Shown: one piece after another, positions 51,496 to 62,079 of the stretch
How positions within the stretch are numbered: the first letter of the stretch is position 1
How the letters are laid out: each line of letters begins with the position of its first letter
Origin: Lysinibacillus pakistanensis
GTDB taxonomy: Bacteria; Bacillota; Bacilli; Bacillales_A; Planococcaceae
NCBI GenBank assembly: GCA_001312325.1
Contig: BBDJ01000014.1
Span: 1 to 64,000, forward strand
DNA length: 64,000 nucleotides
Direction of reading: 5' to 3'
Translations under genes and position numbers: made by a program
The notes under the pieces: model-generated
What the model was told of the DNA's origin: nothing
Databases searched by the model: none
The model's input: only the letters and a program-made list of their open reading frames with translations

Positions 51496-52017
51496 TTGAG
51501 TGAGCATTTAGCAGCAATTATGGATGAGCATGGTGAATATTGTCTCCGTGTGGCTTACCTATATGTAAAGGACTGGGCTATAGCGGAGGAAATCGTTCAG
51601 GATGTATTTTTCGCCTATTATTGTCAACAGGAGAGCTTTGAACAACGGTCCTCATTGAAAACATATTTAGTAAAAATAACTGTACATAAAAGTCACGACT
51701 ATTTACGAAGCTGGAAAAATAAACGGCATATGTTATTAGAAAAATTGCATATTGGCGTGAGTAAGCGAACACCTGAAAAAGAATTAGTAGAGAAGGATAA
51801 TCGTCGGATTTTGACAACAGCTTTATTTGAACTTCCAATAGCTTATAGGGAAGTACTTATTCTTTACTATTATCAAGAATTAAAAATACGAGAGATTGCA
51901 GAAATCCTAGCATCCACGGAAAATACAGTAAAAACTAGATTACGTAGAGCAAGACAAAAGCTACAAGAAAAACTAGATAGAAATGATTGGGAGGTGTTAG
52001 GGGATGACATTCTTTAA
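51496..52017 (+). CDS. ECF RNA polymerase sigma factor
   Basis: Intact 173-residue sigma factor with region 2 (EEIVQDVFFAYYCQ, near residue 31) and region 4 (ALFELPIAYREVLILYYYQELKIREIAEIL, residues 112-141, described by its ends). It lacks region 3. The start is TTG 51496 after AAAGGAGGTG. It overlaps the membrane protein gene by 14 bases, the normal arrangement with a cognate anti-sigma factor. The signal is unknown. Confidence 0.92.
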   Translation: MSEHLAAIMDEHGEYCLRVAYLYVKDWAIAEEIVQDVFFAYYCQQESFEQRSSLKTYLVKITVHKSHDYLRSWKNKRHMLLEKLHIGVSKRTPEKELVEKDNRRILTTALFELPIAYREVLILYYYQELKIREIAEILASTENTVKTRLRRARQKLQEKLDRNDWEVLGDDIL

Positions 52018-52944
52018 GGACAAATTGGATAAAGAGCTTGGTGAAGCGCCACGGTTTTCACAACCATTACAAAAGCGTATTTTACAGCATGTTCAGCACA
52101 AAAAAAAGAAGAAGTCGGCAATATCCAATAATAACTATTGGGGCAGTCGTGGTGACACTACTGCTGTTATTCTTTATGGGTCCTTTGAAACAAGTAGAAA
52201 CTATGAAACATGCTACGATTATTGAATTAGTACAACAGGAAGAAATTAAACAGTTTACTATTGCACAGAATTGGGAGGAGGATTCCTTTAAGGCTGGAAG
52301 AACTGGTTGGATTATAGGGCAGCAAGTGTTTAAAGAAAATTCAGCAAGTGATTTGCTAAAACAAATATTACAGCAGGCTACCATTACACTGAGGGATAAT
52401 AATTTAACCACTTATGCAAATAGGGATGTATGGGTCGAGTTTGATAATGGGCAAGTCATAAAGCTGAAGATGTACTTAAACGATTCCGAATTAGGTTTCA
52501 CTGATCAACAGACAAAAATATCTTATAAAGTAAAAGATGAAAACCTAGCATCTGCTTATAAAAATCTTATACAGAGAAGTGAATTTACTATTAATAGTTC
52601 AGATTTAATTACTTTTTTTAGTAATTTTTATCTTTATCGGATGGTTAGTTGATAAACTTTTGCGAAGGAAGTTTAATATCCCAAAGGATCCAAAATACGT
52701 AAGTGCAGGTCATCAACGCTCCGTGTATATCTTGAAATTTCTGAATGTAATTTTTATTTTTTTATTTTCAATAAATGGATGGCTCTTGTATACAGCTGCT
52801 ACAAGTGCATTTTTGGCTGTAGTTATAATAAGTTCTATAATGATTGAGTATTGCTATGGTCGCGAAGAGAAAAGACATTATGTGTCAATTATTTCTTCCA
52901 TTGTAATGCTTCTATTATTATTTATATTCCTTATGTATATTTAG
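52004..52944 (+). CDS. Membrane anti-sigma-like protein fused to a DUF4181-type tail, two frameshifts
   Basis: A 312-residue protein after correcting A8 52100-52107 and T7 52613-52619. Residues 1-38 are a short cytoplasmic segment (FSQPLQKRILQHVQHKK). One helix follows near 40-58 (IGAVVVTLLLLFFMGP), then an outer domain to about 205. The tail (ITFLVIFIFIGWLVDKLLRRKFNIP, then three more helices) resembles stand-alone DUF4181 proteins. Co-translation with the sigma factor makes it the likely anti-sigma partner, though no zinc anti-sigma motif is present. If the second T7 were real, it would be two separate proteins. Confidence 0.7.
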
Positions 52945-53063
52945 GGTGTAATCCATTAGCAAAATAGATGAGTTGGCAATGAGCTCAATTGGAATTGAGC
53001 ACAAACGACTATCCATATTTTCAGTTTTAAGCAAGAATTGGGCTAGGCAAGAGAAAAAGGGAG

Positions 53064-54313
53064 CTAAAAAAAATGTTTGAATCGTTTCCGAGCATCCCTT
53101 TTTAGCTTGCTTAGCTTTGATTTTTTTTGTGTAATGTGTAATTTAAAAAAAGCGATATATAAGATAGAAAGGAGTACGGTAATCATGACAATTCCCTGCC
53201 ATTTAAAATGCAGCCAGATTGGACTGAGTAAAGTACTTCCTGATGCAACACCTATATAATAAGAAACGAGATATAAACTGGATGCAAGCCCCTTTTGATG
53301 AATGGCTGTCCGGCTAACTGTTGCAGAAGTTAAGGCATGAGCGGTGAAAAAGCCTAAGCATGCAATACAGAGCCAACAATTATCATTATAAGGGAGGAGC
53401 TTAACGTTAATAAAATCCCACACACTAATAGAAGTACTCCAAATGTTCGAATCATATTGATGCCGACTTTACCTGCAAGGGAGTTAGCAATTGGCGAACC
53501 AATAATTCCTAAGCCATATGCTAAAAAAATAAAGGAAATCGTTTTTAACGATAATAAGAACGGTGGTTCAGCTAAATAGTACGGGATAAATGACCACATT
53601 CCTGTAAAAGATAGCTGCAAAATGATCCCAAATCCAAAAAGAATAAGTAAATTTGGATTTTTTTAAATGCAGCCAAAAACCATGTAAATCCTTTTGAATA
53701 GTACGCTGATGGACTGAAAAATTTCTTGATTTTGGAAGGGTAAGCCACACTAGAATGAATATAATGCCACCCAAAAGTGCTAAAGAGAAAAATGCAACCT
53801 CCCAAGATTTATTTTCTGTCAGAAAGCCCATCATCAGACGACCAATCGTTCCACCTAGAGCATTACATGAAATGTAAAGTGCTGTTGCAAAGCCCATTGA
53901 TTGCTGATTTATTTCTTCACTGATATAGGCAAGGGCTGCTGCGGGCACTCCAGCAATCGCAAAGCCTTGGATAAAACGTAAAAAAAATAATCATAGAAAA
54001 AGAATCCGTTAAAGGCATTAAGAGAAAAGGGATAATCGTTAAAACAATCGAAAGTCGAATAAACAGTACCCGTCCATATCGATCAGATAAAAAAACCTAA
54101 AACAATTAACCCGATAATTACGGATAGAGTTGTTACAGACATGGCCAGACTTGCAGTGGAGACAGAAATTTGAAATTGCTCTGTAAAAAAGGGGAGCAGC
54201 GGCTGTACTGAGTACATTGCTGCAAATACAAACACCGAAGCTCCTCCTAAGCTAATCACAATTGTCCAAAATTGGCGATCCTTAATCGAATACCTCTTTG
54301 TCAATGATTCCAT
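53064..54313 (-). CDS. MFS transporter, four or more frame breaks
   Basis: A 12-helix transporter of about 415 residues. It starts MESLTKRYSIKDRQFWTIV and has the loop GFLSDRYGRVLFIR. A second half follows FMGFLTENKSWEVAF. Breaks: A7 54089-54095, A8 53980-53987, T7 53658-53664, and a missing base near 53372 (should read IIVGLCIACLGFFTAHA). Runs at 53121-53128 and 53145-53151 make the last 30 residues uncertain. It begins 10 bases after the dctM stop, so it belongs to the TRAP transcript. The substrate is unknown. Confidence 0.78.
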
Positions 54314-54323
54314 AGAGAGGCCC

Positions 54324-55592
54324 TTATTTCATTTGCTCTGGTAACCAAAGTGATAATTGTGGCAATAAAACCACTAAACCTAAGAAAATAATCATTAAAA
54401 CGATAAAAGGAATGACCCCTTTTACAACCTCGCCTAGCTTTTCCTTAGCAATTCCACTTACGACAAAGAGATTCAGTCCCACTGGCGGTGTAATCATGCC
54501 AAGCTCCATGTTAATTGTCATAATAATAGCAAAGTGAATCAAATTAATATCGAAATGTGCTAGAATCGGTAATAGAATTGGTAAAGTAATTAAAATAATG
54601 GATACAGCCTCTAAGAACATTCCCATAACAAAGAATAGAATATTAACAATTATCATGAATATCCACTTGTTCATATCACTTTCGGCAATCCATGCACCAA
54701 CCTGCTGTGGTACTTGTGCATTTGTTAAATATAGTCCAAATAATGAAGCGGCACCGATAATTAAGAAAATCATGGCTGTAATATTAATGGACTCCACCAA
54801 GACCTCACGGAAATCCTTTAGCTTCATTTCTCGATAGATAAACAGGGATACGATAAGACCATAGAAAACGGCAATAACGGCTGATTCAGTTGGTGTTACA
54901 ACCCCTGAATAGATTGTTCCTAAAATTAAGAATGGTAAAAATGCACCCCAAATTGCTTTTAAAGATTTACGACCACGCTCACTCCAAGAAGCTGGTGCAT
55001 CTCCTTTAAAACCATTGCGTTTCGCATAAAAAATAGCTGCCACTATTAAAATGCCTGTTAATGCAAGTCCTGGAATAACACCAGCCATAAATAATTCACC
55101 AATAGATTGCTCTGATGTAATACCATAAATGATTAGCGGTACACTTGGTGGAATTAAAATACCTAATGTACCACCAGCGGCAACAAGCCCCATAGAATAG
55201 CGCTTCTTATAGCCAGCAGAAATCATCGCAGGAATCATGATAGAACCAATTGCAGCAGCTGTTGCAGGTGAAGAGCCTGAAATCGCTGCGAAAATAGCAC
55301 ACGCGATGATTGTTACAACAGCAAGACCTCCTGGAAGATGGCCAATCCATGCACGTAAGGCTTCAATAAGATATTTGGAAATTCCACCACGTGCCATTAA
55401 TACCCCCGCAAGGACGAAGCCTGGAATTGCCATCATCGGGAATGAATCTAGTGCAGTAAAAATACGCTGAGGAATCATATTCATATTAAAATCAATTTGG
55501 AAGAACACAAGAATTGTCGATAGTGCTAAACTAATCGCGACCGGTACTCGTAGGAATAGTAATAAAAAGAAACTAAGTAAGAGGATTAGCAT
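54324..55592 (-). CDS. dctM: TRAP transporter large permease (DctM)
   Basis: Intact 422-residue membrane protein with about 12 helices. DctM phrases: LRVPVAISLALS, GGISKYLIEALRAWIGHLPGG, GSSPATAAAIGSIMIPAM, GTLGILIPPSVPLIIYG and MELGMITPPVGLNLFV. It forms the sodium-driven channel of a tripartite C4-dicarboxylate-type carrier with DctQ and the DctP receptor. Its start overlaps the dctQ end by 20 bases. Confidence 0.95.
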   Translation of the reverse strand: MLILLLSFFLLLFLRVPVAISLALSTILVFFQIDFNMNMIPQRIFTALDSFPMMAIPGFVLAGVLMARGGISKYLIEALRAWIGHLPGGLAVVTIIACAIFAAISGSSPATAAAIGSIMIPAMISAGYKKRYSMGLVAAGGTLGILIPPSVPLIIYGITSEQSIGELFMAGVIPGLALTGILIVAAIFYAKRNGFKGDAPASWSERGRKSLKAIWGAFLPFLILGTIYSGVVTPTESAVIAVFYGLIVSLFIYREMKLKDFREVLVESINITAMIFLIIGAASLFGLYLTNAQVPQQVGAWIAESDMNKWIFMIIVNILFFVMGMFLEAVSIILITLPILLPILAHFDINLIHFAIIMTINMELGMITPPVGLNLFVVSGIAKEKLGEVVKGVIPFIVLMIIFLGLVVLLPQLSLWLPEQMK

Positions 55593-56071
55593 ATTCTTCG
55601 TCCTTTCCTCGTAGAATGTTGATTAATCTTTCTACGAATCTTAGTAAAAATAAAAGGCCTGAAATCGGTAAAACTAAGTATACAATCCACATTGGTATCC
55701 CGATATCAAGTGATACCATGCCTGATGTATAACGGTTTTCTACTAAAACAAAGCCGTAATACGTATAAATTAAACAAAAGGCAATGCTTAACCCTGTTGC
55801 TACTAAATCCAGTACACGTTTCATAGAAGGCTTTAATTTATCGTATAAAATATCTACTTGAATATGTTGATTGTGGCGAAGGGCTAAGCCAAATCCTAGA
55901 AATGTACCCCAAATAATTGAATAACGTGCTAATTCCTCTACCCATGCTTGCGGTTCATTGAATATGTAACGCATAATTACGCCATAAAAAAATAAGAACT
56001 ACACCTGCTACGAAAAAGATTCCAGCTAGGATTTCTTCTAAATAGCCCCAGATTTTATGTAAGGCCTTCAT
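55573..56071 (-). CDS. dctQ: TRAP transporter small permease (DctQ), one frameshift
   Basis: A 165-residue protein with four membrane helices. RYIFNEPQAWVEELARYSIIWGTFLG and HIQVDILYDKL are typical DctQ text. An A7 run at 55986-55992 breaks the frame; with A6 it reads VVLIFYGVIMRYIFNEP, and the start becomes ATG 56071, 7 bases after AAGGAGG. It pairs with the large permease. Confidence 0.88.
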
Positions 56072-56471
56072 TCAATTGCCTCCTTCATGTATATATTTGA
56101 AAAGGGAATGATGATTATTCATCATTTAAGTATAAACGGGTGCTTAATCTCCCACTATAGTAATGTTGCTGCTTGTAGTGAGCGTCTTAGCACCCGTTCG
56201 TACAGGTTTTGTGTAAGCGATTTACTAAAATTTAATAATTCTCCATCTTTATTCAGCAGATCTTTACTGTGCCAAAGCGCAGTGTATAATGTTGACCTCA
56301 ATTCCCTACGGATGGCACGGATTTTGAAAAAGAATCTGCATGAATTCTACGGATTATACCTACAAGGCTCATCTGTTGATGAACCTGTGGCTTATCCGTG
56401 AAAATGAGCAGATTCTTATTTAAACGATTTAATTCCCCGAATAGAAAGATTTTTTTAAACCCAAAATTACG
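56072..56471 (-). other. dctP-dctQ gap: repeat copy 3 and a long nested hairpin
   Basis: At 56242-56329 lies a shortened copy of the repeat found around metK (ATTCAGCAGATC, then CGGATGGCACGGATTTTG). At 56330-56417, AAGAATCTGC and GCAGATTCTT enclose smaller stems (CGGAT/ATCCG and GGCTCATC/GATGAACC-like) and give a minus-strand T tract. The hairpin probably terminates or processes the dctP transcript, letting the receptor be made in excess. No gene is seen. Confidence 0.5.
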
Positions 56472-57518
56472 TTATTTTAGATCACGAATACCATTAATTA
56501 ATTCTTCTGTGATAACTTCACCAAACTCTTCATATACTGGTTCAAGTTTTTCTTTAATAGCTTCTTTTTGTTCAGTTGTTAACTCAAGAACCTCAATACC
56601 AGAGTTTTTAATGTTCTCGAATGATTTTGCATTTTCATCAGCAGCTAAATCCCAAGCTAGTTTCGTTGCTTCATCTAATGATGCTTCCACTGCTGTTAAT
56701 AAATCAGCAGGGATTTTCTCCCAGAATGATTTGTTAACAAAGATTGCATAGTCAAGGCGACCATGTTCAGATACTGAGAAATATTTTTGAACTTCTTGGT
56801 ATTTTTGTGTATCAAAGTTGTTGAATGTATTTTCTTGTCCATCAACTGTTCCTTGTTGTAAGGCAGCATATGTTTCACCAAATGCAATTGTTGCAGAGCC
56901 AGCATTTAGCGCTTTAAATTGAGCTTCTAATACTTTTCCTGCTTGTGCACGGAATTTCAATCCTTTAAAATCTTCTACTTTTTCAAGTGGATGCTTGTTA
57001 TTTGAGAAATGTTTAAAGCCATTTTCCCAGAATACCAAACCTTTAATATCATTTGCTGCTAATTGATTCGATTCAAGAATTGTTTTAGCTACGTCAGAAG
57101 TAAAGAATTTACGTACGTGCTCTTCGTTCTCAAATAGATAAGGCATATCAACATATTGCCAACGCGGGTCGATTTTAACCATTTTTGTTACAGAAGGAGC
57201 AATCATATGAACATTTCCAGATACTAGTGCATCTAGTTCATCATTATCCCCATATAATTGTGAAGAAGGGTAAACTTCAACTTTTACTTTACCTTCTGTT
57301 TTTTCATCTACTAATTTCGCAAAAGCATCAGCAGCTTTTCCTTTTACACTATCAATTGATGTTACATGTGAGAATTTAATAACAAGCGGTTTGTCCTTGG
57401 TATAGCCGCCATCACCCTCAGCTGCTGGTGCAGATGTTTCTTTTTTTTGTCGCCACTACAAGCTGCAAGTGCTAAAACTAATACAGCCATAAGTGACATG
57501 AAAAGCCATTTTTTTCAT
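56472..57518 (-). CDS. dctP: TRAP transporter solute-binding lipoprotein (DctP), two frameshifts
   Basis: A 347-residue extracellular receptor with lipobox VLALAAC near residue 20. TRAP signatures: IKFSHVTSIDSVKGKAA, VDMPYLFEN, FEGLKFRAQ-like text (VEDFKGLKFRAQAGKV) and GTVDGQENTFNNF, which includes the carboxylate-binding arginine and asparagine. Breaks: T7 57509-57515 in the signal peptide and T8 57441-57448 (must lose two or gain one). AGGGGGAT precedes the ATG at 57518. C4-dicarboxylate is the likely substrate. Confidence 0.9.
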
Positions 57519-57594
57519 TACATATCCCCCTAAATGTTATGATTATAGTTAAAAGGTGAACCTTTTTAACCCATGCTAGTGTTGTGATTGATTT

Positions 57595-58620
57595 TTAGGA
57601 AGTGCTTGGATATATTTTTTTTCCATAGTTTTCTGCATAATAGCGATAAACAGGCTCGAATGCAGATTCCCATTCTTCCTTCTCTTCATCTGATAAATTG
57701 TAGATATTAATGCAATCACATGCTTCCATTTCTTCAAGTCGTTCTGCTGTTAAATTTTCTGCAAGCTGCCATTCCCATTCTTGTACTTCCTTTAGTGTTT
57801 CTATGAGTAGAATTTGCACATCTTCAGGTAGGGAATTCCAAAATTCATGATTCATTAGCAGTAAATAACCAAGATAGCCATGGTTACTAATCGTTAAGTA
57901 GTCTTGTAGTGAATGTAAATTTTTGCTTGTAATATTTGTCAGTGTGTTTTCCTGACCATCGACATTGCCTCTTTGTAGTTGATGAAAAACAGTATTGAAG
58001 TCAATGCGTTTTGGATAGGCTCCAACAATGGAAAACTGTTCAGATAAAACATCACTTGGCATAATCCTCATACGCAAGCCATTCAAATCTTGCACAGTTT
58101 CTATAGGTCGAATACTATTGCTAAGTTGCTTAAATCCACTATCCCAAACGCCCATGGAAAATAGATTATGGGCATTTAATTTTGTCATTAACGATTGACC
58201 AACATCACTGTTGACATATGTATGCACTTCATCCGCATTTTTAAATGCATAGGGTAGATCCATAACTGACCACTCTGGTACAAGCGTTGTAATTTTTGAA
58301 ATAGCAGGGGCAATCATTTGAATATCGCCACGTAATAGTGCATTCATTTCTTCGCCATCTTTATAAAGAACCCCATTTGGAAACACTTGAATCTCGACAT
58401 GTCCATTACTACGTTCTTTGATTAGCTCTGCAAATTTTACGGCTGCCATTCCTTTCGGTGTATTTTCACCAACTACATGTGAAAATCGAATAACGATTTG
58501 TTCCTCATGACTTAACTGCTCATTGTCGGTAGGGTAAACGTCTTCCTGACATGAAACTAACAGAATTGTTATGAAAATGAGAACGCTAACAAAACTGCGT
58601 GTAAAACGATTACTCCACAT
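57595..58620 (-). CDS. Second DctP-like lipoprotein (DctB-type co-sensor)
   Basis: A 341-residue receptor with lipobox LLVSC near residue 24. It has RFSHVVGENTPKGMAAVKF, VMDLPYAF, GLRMRIMPSDVL and NVDGQENTLTNI. It is about 35-40% like the other receptor by eye. In B. subtilis, DctB is a receptor that works with the DctS/DctR sensor pair, and this gene lies between dctR and dctP, so a sensing role is inferred. A T8 at 57615-57622 touches the C-terminus. With T7 the protein would end GKKYIQALPKNQSQH at about 57576. Confidence 0.82.
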   Translation of the reverse strand: MWSNRFTRSFVSVLIFITILLVSCQEDVYPTDNEQLSHEEQIVIRFSHVVGENTPKGMAAVKFAELIKERSNGHVEIQVFPNGVLYKDGEEMNALLRGDIQMIAPAISKITTLVPEWSVMDLPYAFKNADEVHTYVNSDVGQSLMTKLNAHNLFSMGVWDSGFKQLSNSIRPIETVQDLNGLRMRIMPSDVLSEQFSIVGAYPKRIDFNTVFHQLQRGNVDGQENTLTNITSKNLHSLQDYLTISNHGYLGYLLLMNHEFWNSLPEDVQILLIETLKEVQEWEWQLAENLTAERLEEMEACDCINIYNLSDEEKEEWESAFEPVYRYYAENYGKKIYPSTS

Positions 58621-58924
58621 ACAAATTCACCCCTAATCTCTATAAGATGTGAACGATTTTTATTGTAGTTCATTTCATTAAATACTCAATATTATGGTTT
58701 TAATGGACATTTTGGTATTTATGGTATATAACAATTTGTTATTTTAAAAAAACTGTTACAAAACAGATTCAAAAGAAATGCTTATTAAAAATCTGTAAAG
58801 AAAAAGAATCTGCCTTATTCCTTGATAAAAGTAAACAGAATACATTTCAATCTTATGTAGGAATTGGAATATATTCGAGGAAGGGCAGATTCTTGCTATT
58901 TATTTAATAAACTAAAATCTTATA
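58621..58924 (-). terminator. dctR-dctB gap with a long hairpin terminator
   Basis: AAGAATCTGCC (58804-58814) and GGCAGATTCTT (58884-58894) form the outer stem, with TTCCT/AGGAA inside, and the minus strand then reads TTTTTC. It ends the dctSR transcript. The rest is AT-rich and should carry the dctB promoter; no gene is seen. Confidence 0.55.
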
Positions 58925-59593
58925 CTACTTAATGGAATAGTATTTTGTCGGTCGACCTACTGTCCCGTATTGTAATTCAATCGAGACAGTTCCCTTAGTA
59001 GCCAAAAAATCCAAGTATTTACGTACAGTTACTCTGGCCATTCCGACATTTTGAGCTAGCTGCTCTGAGGTAATAGCTGCACGGTGTGTCGTTAAATAAT
59101 CAAGAATCTGTTGCATTGTTATCGTGTTTAGTCCCTTGGGAAGCTCCGTTGTTTCATGCTGTATTCCTAGCCATTTGTCGATGTCCTCTTGATTAAATGC
59201 CTGCGAGCTTTGTAGCTTTTTAGTAGAACTTTTGTATTGCTGCAATGCTTTTTCAAAGCGTTCAAAACGAAATGGCTTGATGAGATAGTCGATGGCTCCC
59301 AGTCGAAGTGCCTCCTGTACTGTTGGCGCATCTCTTGCAGCAGTAATCATAATAATATCCGAGGGGACACGTTCTGCACGAAGCTTTAAGAATAGTTCCA
59401 TGCCTGTCATATCTGGTAAAAACATATCGAGTAAAATGAGATTTGGCTTCTTTCTTATAATTTTGTCATAGGCTTCACGACCATTGACTGATTCACCCAC
59501 GAGCTGAAAACCATTCAATTTATTTAAAAAACCTTTATTTACTTCAAGTACCATTGGATCGTCTTCTACGATAAACACTGAAAGATTACTCAT
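58925..59593 (-). CDS. dctR: Response regulator DctR (CitB/DcuR type)
   Basis: Intact 222-residue regulator. The receiver domain has the phosphorylated Asp in NLILLDMFLPDMTG near residue 55, Thr/Ala in MITAARD near 83 and Lys in LIKPFRFERF near 105. The C-terminal HTH is MARVTVRKYLDFLATKG, and the protein ends in GRPTKYY. Its ATG overlaps the dctS stop. It should activate the TRAP genes when dicarboxylates are sensed. Confidence 0.9.
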   Translation of the reverse strand: MSNLSVFIVEDDPMVLEVNKGFLNKLNGFQLVGESVNGREAYDKIIRKKPNLILLDMFLPDMTGMELFLKLRAERVPSDIIMITAARDAPTVQEALRLGAIDYLIKPFRFERFEKALQQYKSSTKKLQSSQAFNQEDIDKWLGIQHETTELPKGLNTITMQQILDYLTTHRAAITSEQLAQNVGMARVTVRKYLDFLATKGTVSIELQYGTVGRPTKYYSIK

Positions 59594-61163
59594 TGTTCTT
59601 CAGTCACCCCTACTTCTATTGTAATGATTGTTCCAACATTGACGGTTGATTCTACTAGAATAATTCCATTGTTTGATTCCACAATCTGTTTCACAAGGGC
59701 AAGTCCAATACCATGACCATCCTTTTGTTTTGTGCTAAAGCCATAATCGAAAATCCGATTTGGCAAACCAGTAATCCCCTTACCACTATCCTGTACTTCA
59801 ATGAATAAATGATGTTTATGGCCAATTAATGTAATATGAACATCTTTATGAGCACATTCAAAGCATGCCTCCATTGCATTGTCCAATAAGTTACCTATAA
59901 TAGTTACCATGTCACCACTGGAAAAGCCACTCATAAAATCAACGAGCTTTGAGTCCTCATCAATTGTCAGCTCCACACCAAGCTCTTTTGCACGTGAAAA
60001 TTTACCAAGTAATAGTCCTTGAATCGAATAATCATGAATCTTGTCATGCAAGCTTTGAATAATCTCTTCCTCATCTGTTATTTCATCAATAATCAGGCTT
60101 AAAGCATCGTCATCCCGTTCCAATTGTATTAATCCTGCAATACTATGTAAGCGATTCATATATTCATGTTGCTGGGCACGTAAGGAATCCACTAGTATTT
60201 TTATGCCAGTTAATTCTTCAGCTAACATATTTGCTTCTTTTCGATCGGTTAGCATAATAAGGTAGCCAGCATTTTGCTCCATGATACGAATAGGAAAGGT
60301 GCGAACTAAGTACATTTGCTCAAACATCAATAGAGGTCTATATACTTCATGCTGTTGTAGCGTATCCTCTGCGAGCCAGGTCCCTTTAAACAAAGCTTTT
60401 CTAGAAATCTTCTGTCCGAAGAAATGTGTATATTGCCTTGCTAAACGATTAATAAAGGTCACATTACCACTTTCATCAGTTGCTAAGATACCGATATCCA
60501 TCGCTTGAATAATACCAGAGCGTTCTTCTACTAAACGGGCTATTTCGTAAGGCTCCAAATTAAAGGTTTGGCGCTTTAAATGATTGGCAACCCATACAGA
60601 CCCACCTAAGCCGATGATTAATCCCCAAAAAAGAGACATAAGGATATCAAATTGATATTCATCTACAAGGTTATACCATTTGGGTGCAAGTAATCCGACA
60701 GTAATAACACCAACTTGCCTTGTACCTTCTTCATTCATTATTGGTACGAATGCTCTGATAGAATATCCTAAAACACCTCTTGCCTTCGATATATACTCAT
60801 GCTGAGAAAAGGCTTCTATTTCGTCTCCACCTTCAAAGACTGTGCCTAGCTTACTTTCCGATGGGTGTGAATAACGAATGCGATTCATATCAATAATCAC
60901 AATATAATCTACATCAGTTGTTAAGCGAATACGCTCTGCAATTGGTTGAATAATTTCAAAACCAGCTGGCTTGCCTACATTATTTTGAACATCAGTAAGC
61001 TGTGATACAGTTCTTGCAATTGCGATCGCTCGTGCACCAAACTCTTTTTCAAAAGCTCCTCCAAGATTATGAATCATGATAGCTCCACTTGTGGCAATTG
61101 AAAAAAATAACAATTATGAATGAAAAAAATAAACATTTTTAGTCGTAAAGAAATATTTTTCAT
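59590..61163 (-). CDS. dctS: Sensor histidine kinase DctS (CitA/DcuS type), two frameshifts
   Basis: A 523-residue sensor. Two A7 runs on the plus strand (61101-61107 and 61123-61129) hide the true N-terminus; corrected, MKNISLRLKMFIFSFIIVIF opens at 61163 as helix 1. An extracellular PAS-like (sCache) domain spans about 40-175, a second helix follows, then a PAS domain near 210-310, the H-box LRAQQHEYMNRLHSIAGL and the ATP-binding domain (GNLLDNAMEAC, DSGKGI, GHGIGLALVKQIV). It detects C4-dicarboxylates, possibly with the DctB-like receptor. No good ribosome site is visible. Confidence 0.88.
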
Positions 61164-62079
61164 AGGAATGTGAAAGGAATAGGAGTACTCCCTTTAATTA
61201 ATTCAACACCTCTTTAAATAAAGATAATAGTAAGACAATGAATCTTAGATGAACGAACAAGTCTTGTAAAAAAAATGATAAGAGTACATAGGAGGACCAA
61301 ACTAGGAATTTCATTCTATTATAAATTAACATAAATAATTAGTTTGTTGTAATACAACTTTAGTTGAAAAGTACTGTTTTCATTTGTGTACTATAACAAA
61401 TTTGTGGATATAATTAAACACCGTGCTTTCTTATTACTTTATATAGCATCATTTGGTTATGAGGAAACTAGGGGGATTGCTTGTTTCCTAAAGAAAAATT
61501 TATATTTGAATAATAAAAATGAATGAGAAAAGAATATTCGAAATGAAATATACAAGACATACATTATATTTATTTGGTAATTAAACCAGAAAAAGAGAGA
61601 AGTTATTTAAATTTTTCTTTTTTTACTACCACTTTGGGTAGAAAAATTTTGTGCATTTTAGTTTTAAAATTCTCTTTCATTCTTAATATTTCTCTATGAT
61701 GAAAATTTGATTATGTTGTTATTCGGGAGAAATGTGGTCAATATTCTAATCAAAAAAAAGAGGAATATATACCATGGGAATGTGAAAATATGCACAAATA
61801 AAATTATTTTTAAATAGTTTCAAGTTATAGAGATAATAGAGTAGAAAAATATTATTATCTAAAATATGTTGCAGTTTCTCTTTGATAAGCATTGTTTCAC
61901 TTAGAGGCTGTAGGATTTATGACGGAGACACAATAAGCAGATAAAGAAAATACTTTTTGGAGAAATAATATTTTTTTAGAAAAACATCTTGCATTTGAAT
62001 AATTCTAAGTGGTAAATTGTTTTACATGGACGTTCATAGAATTTTCACAGGTAGCAAAAGAGGGGAGAAATGAGAATTT
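61164..62079. other. AT-rich divergent gap, dctS to OFA transporter
   Basis: 916 bases without a supported gene, RNA or clear repeat. It is strongly AT-rich with many stops in all frames. A weak promoter-like pair TTGCAT (61990s) and TAAATT lies near the OFA gene. It must hold both divergent promoters. I see nothing else. Confidence 0.4.

Noticed and set aside
61164..62079. Hidden gene or small RNA in the 916-base gap
   Set aside because: Stops are dense in all frames, the composition is uniformly AT-rich, and no stem with a T tract is convincing.
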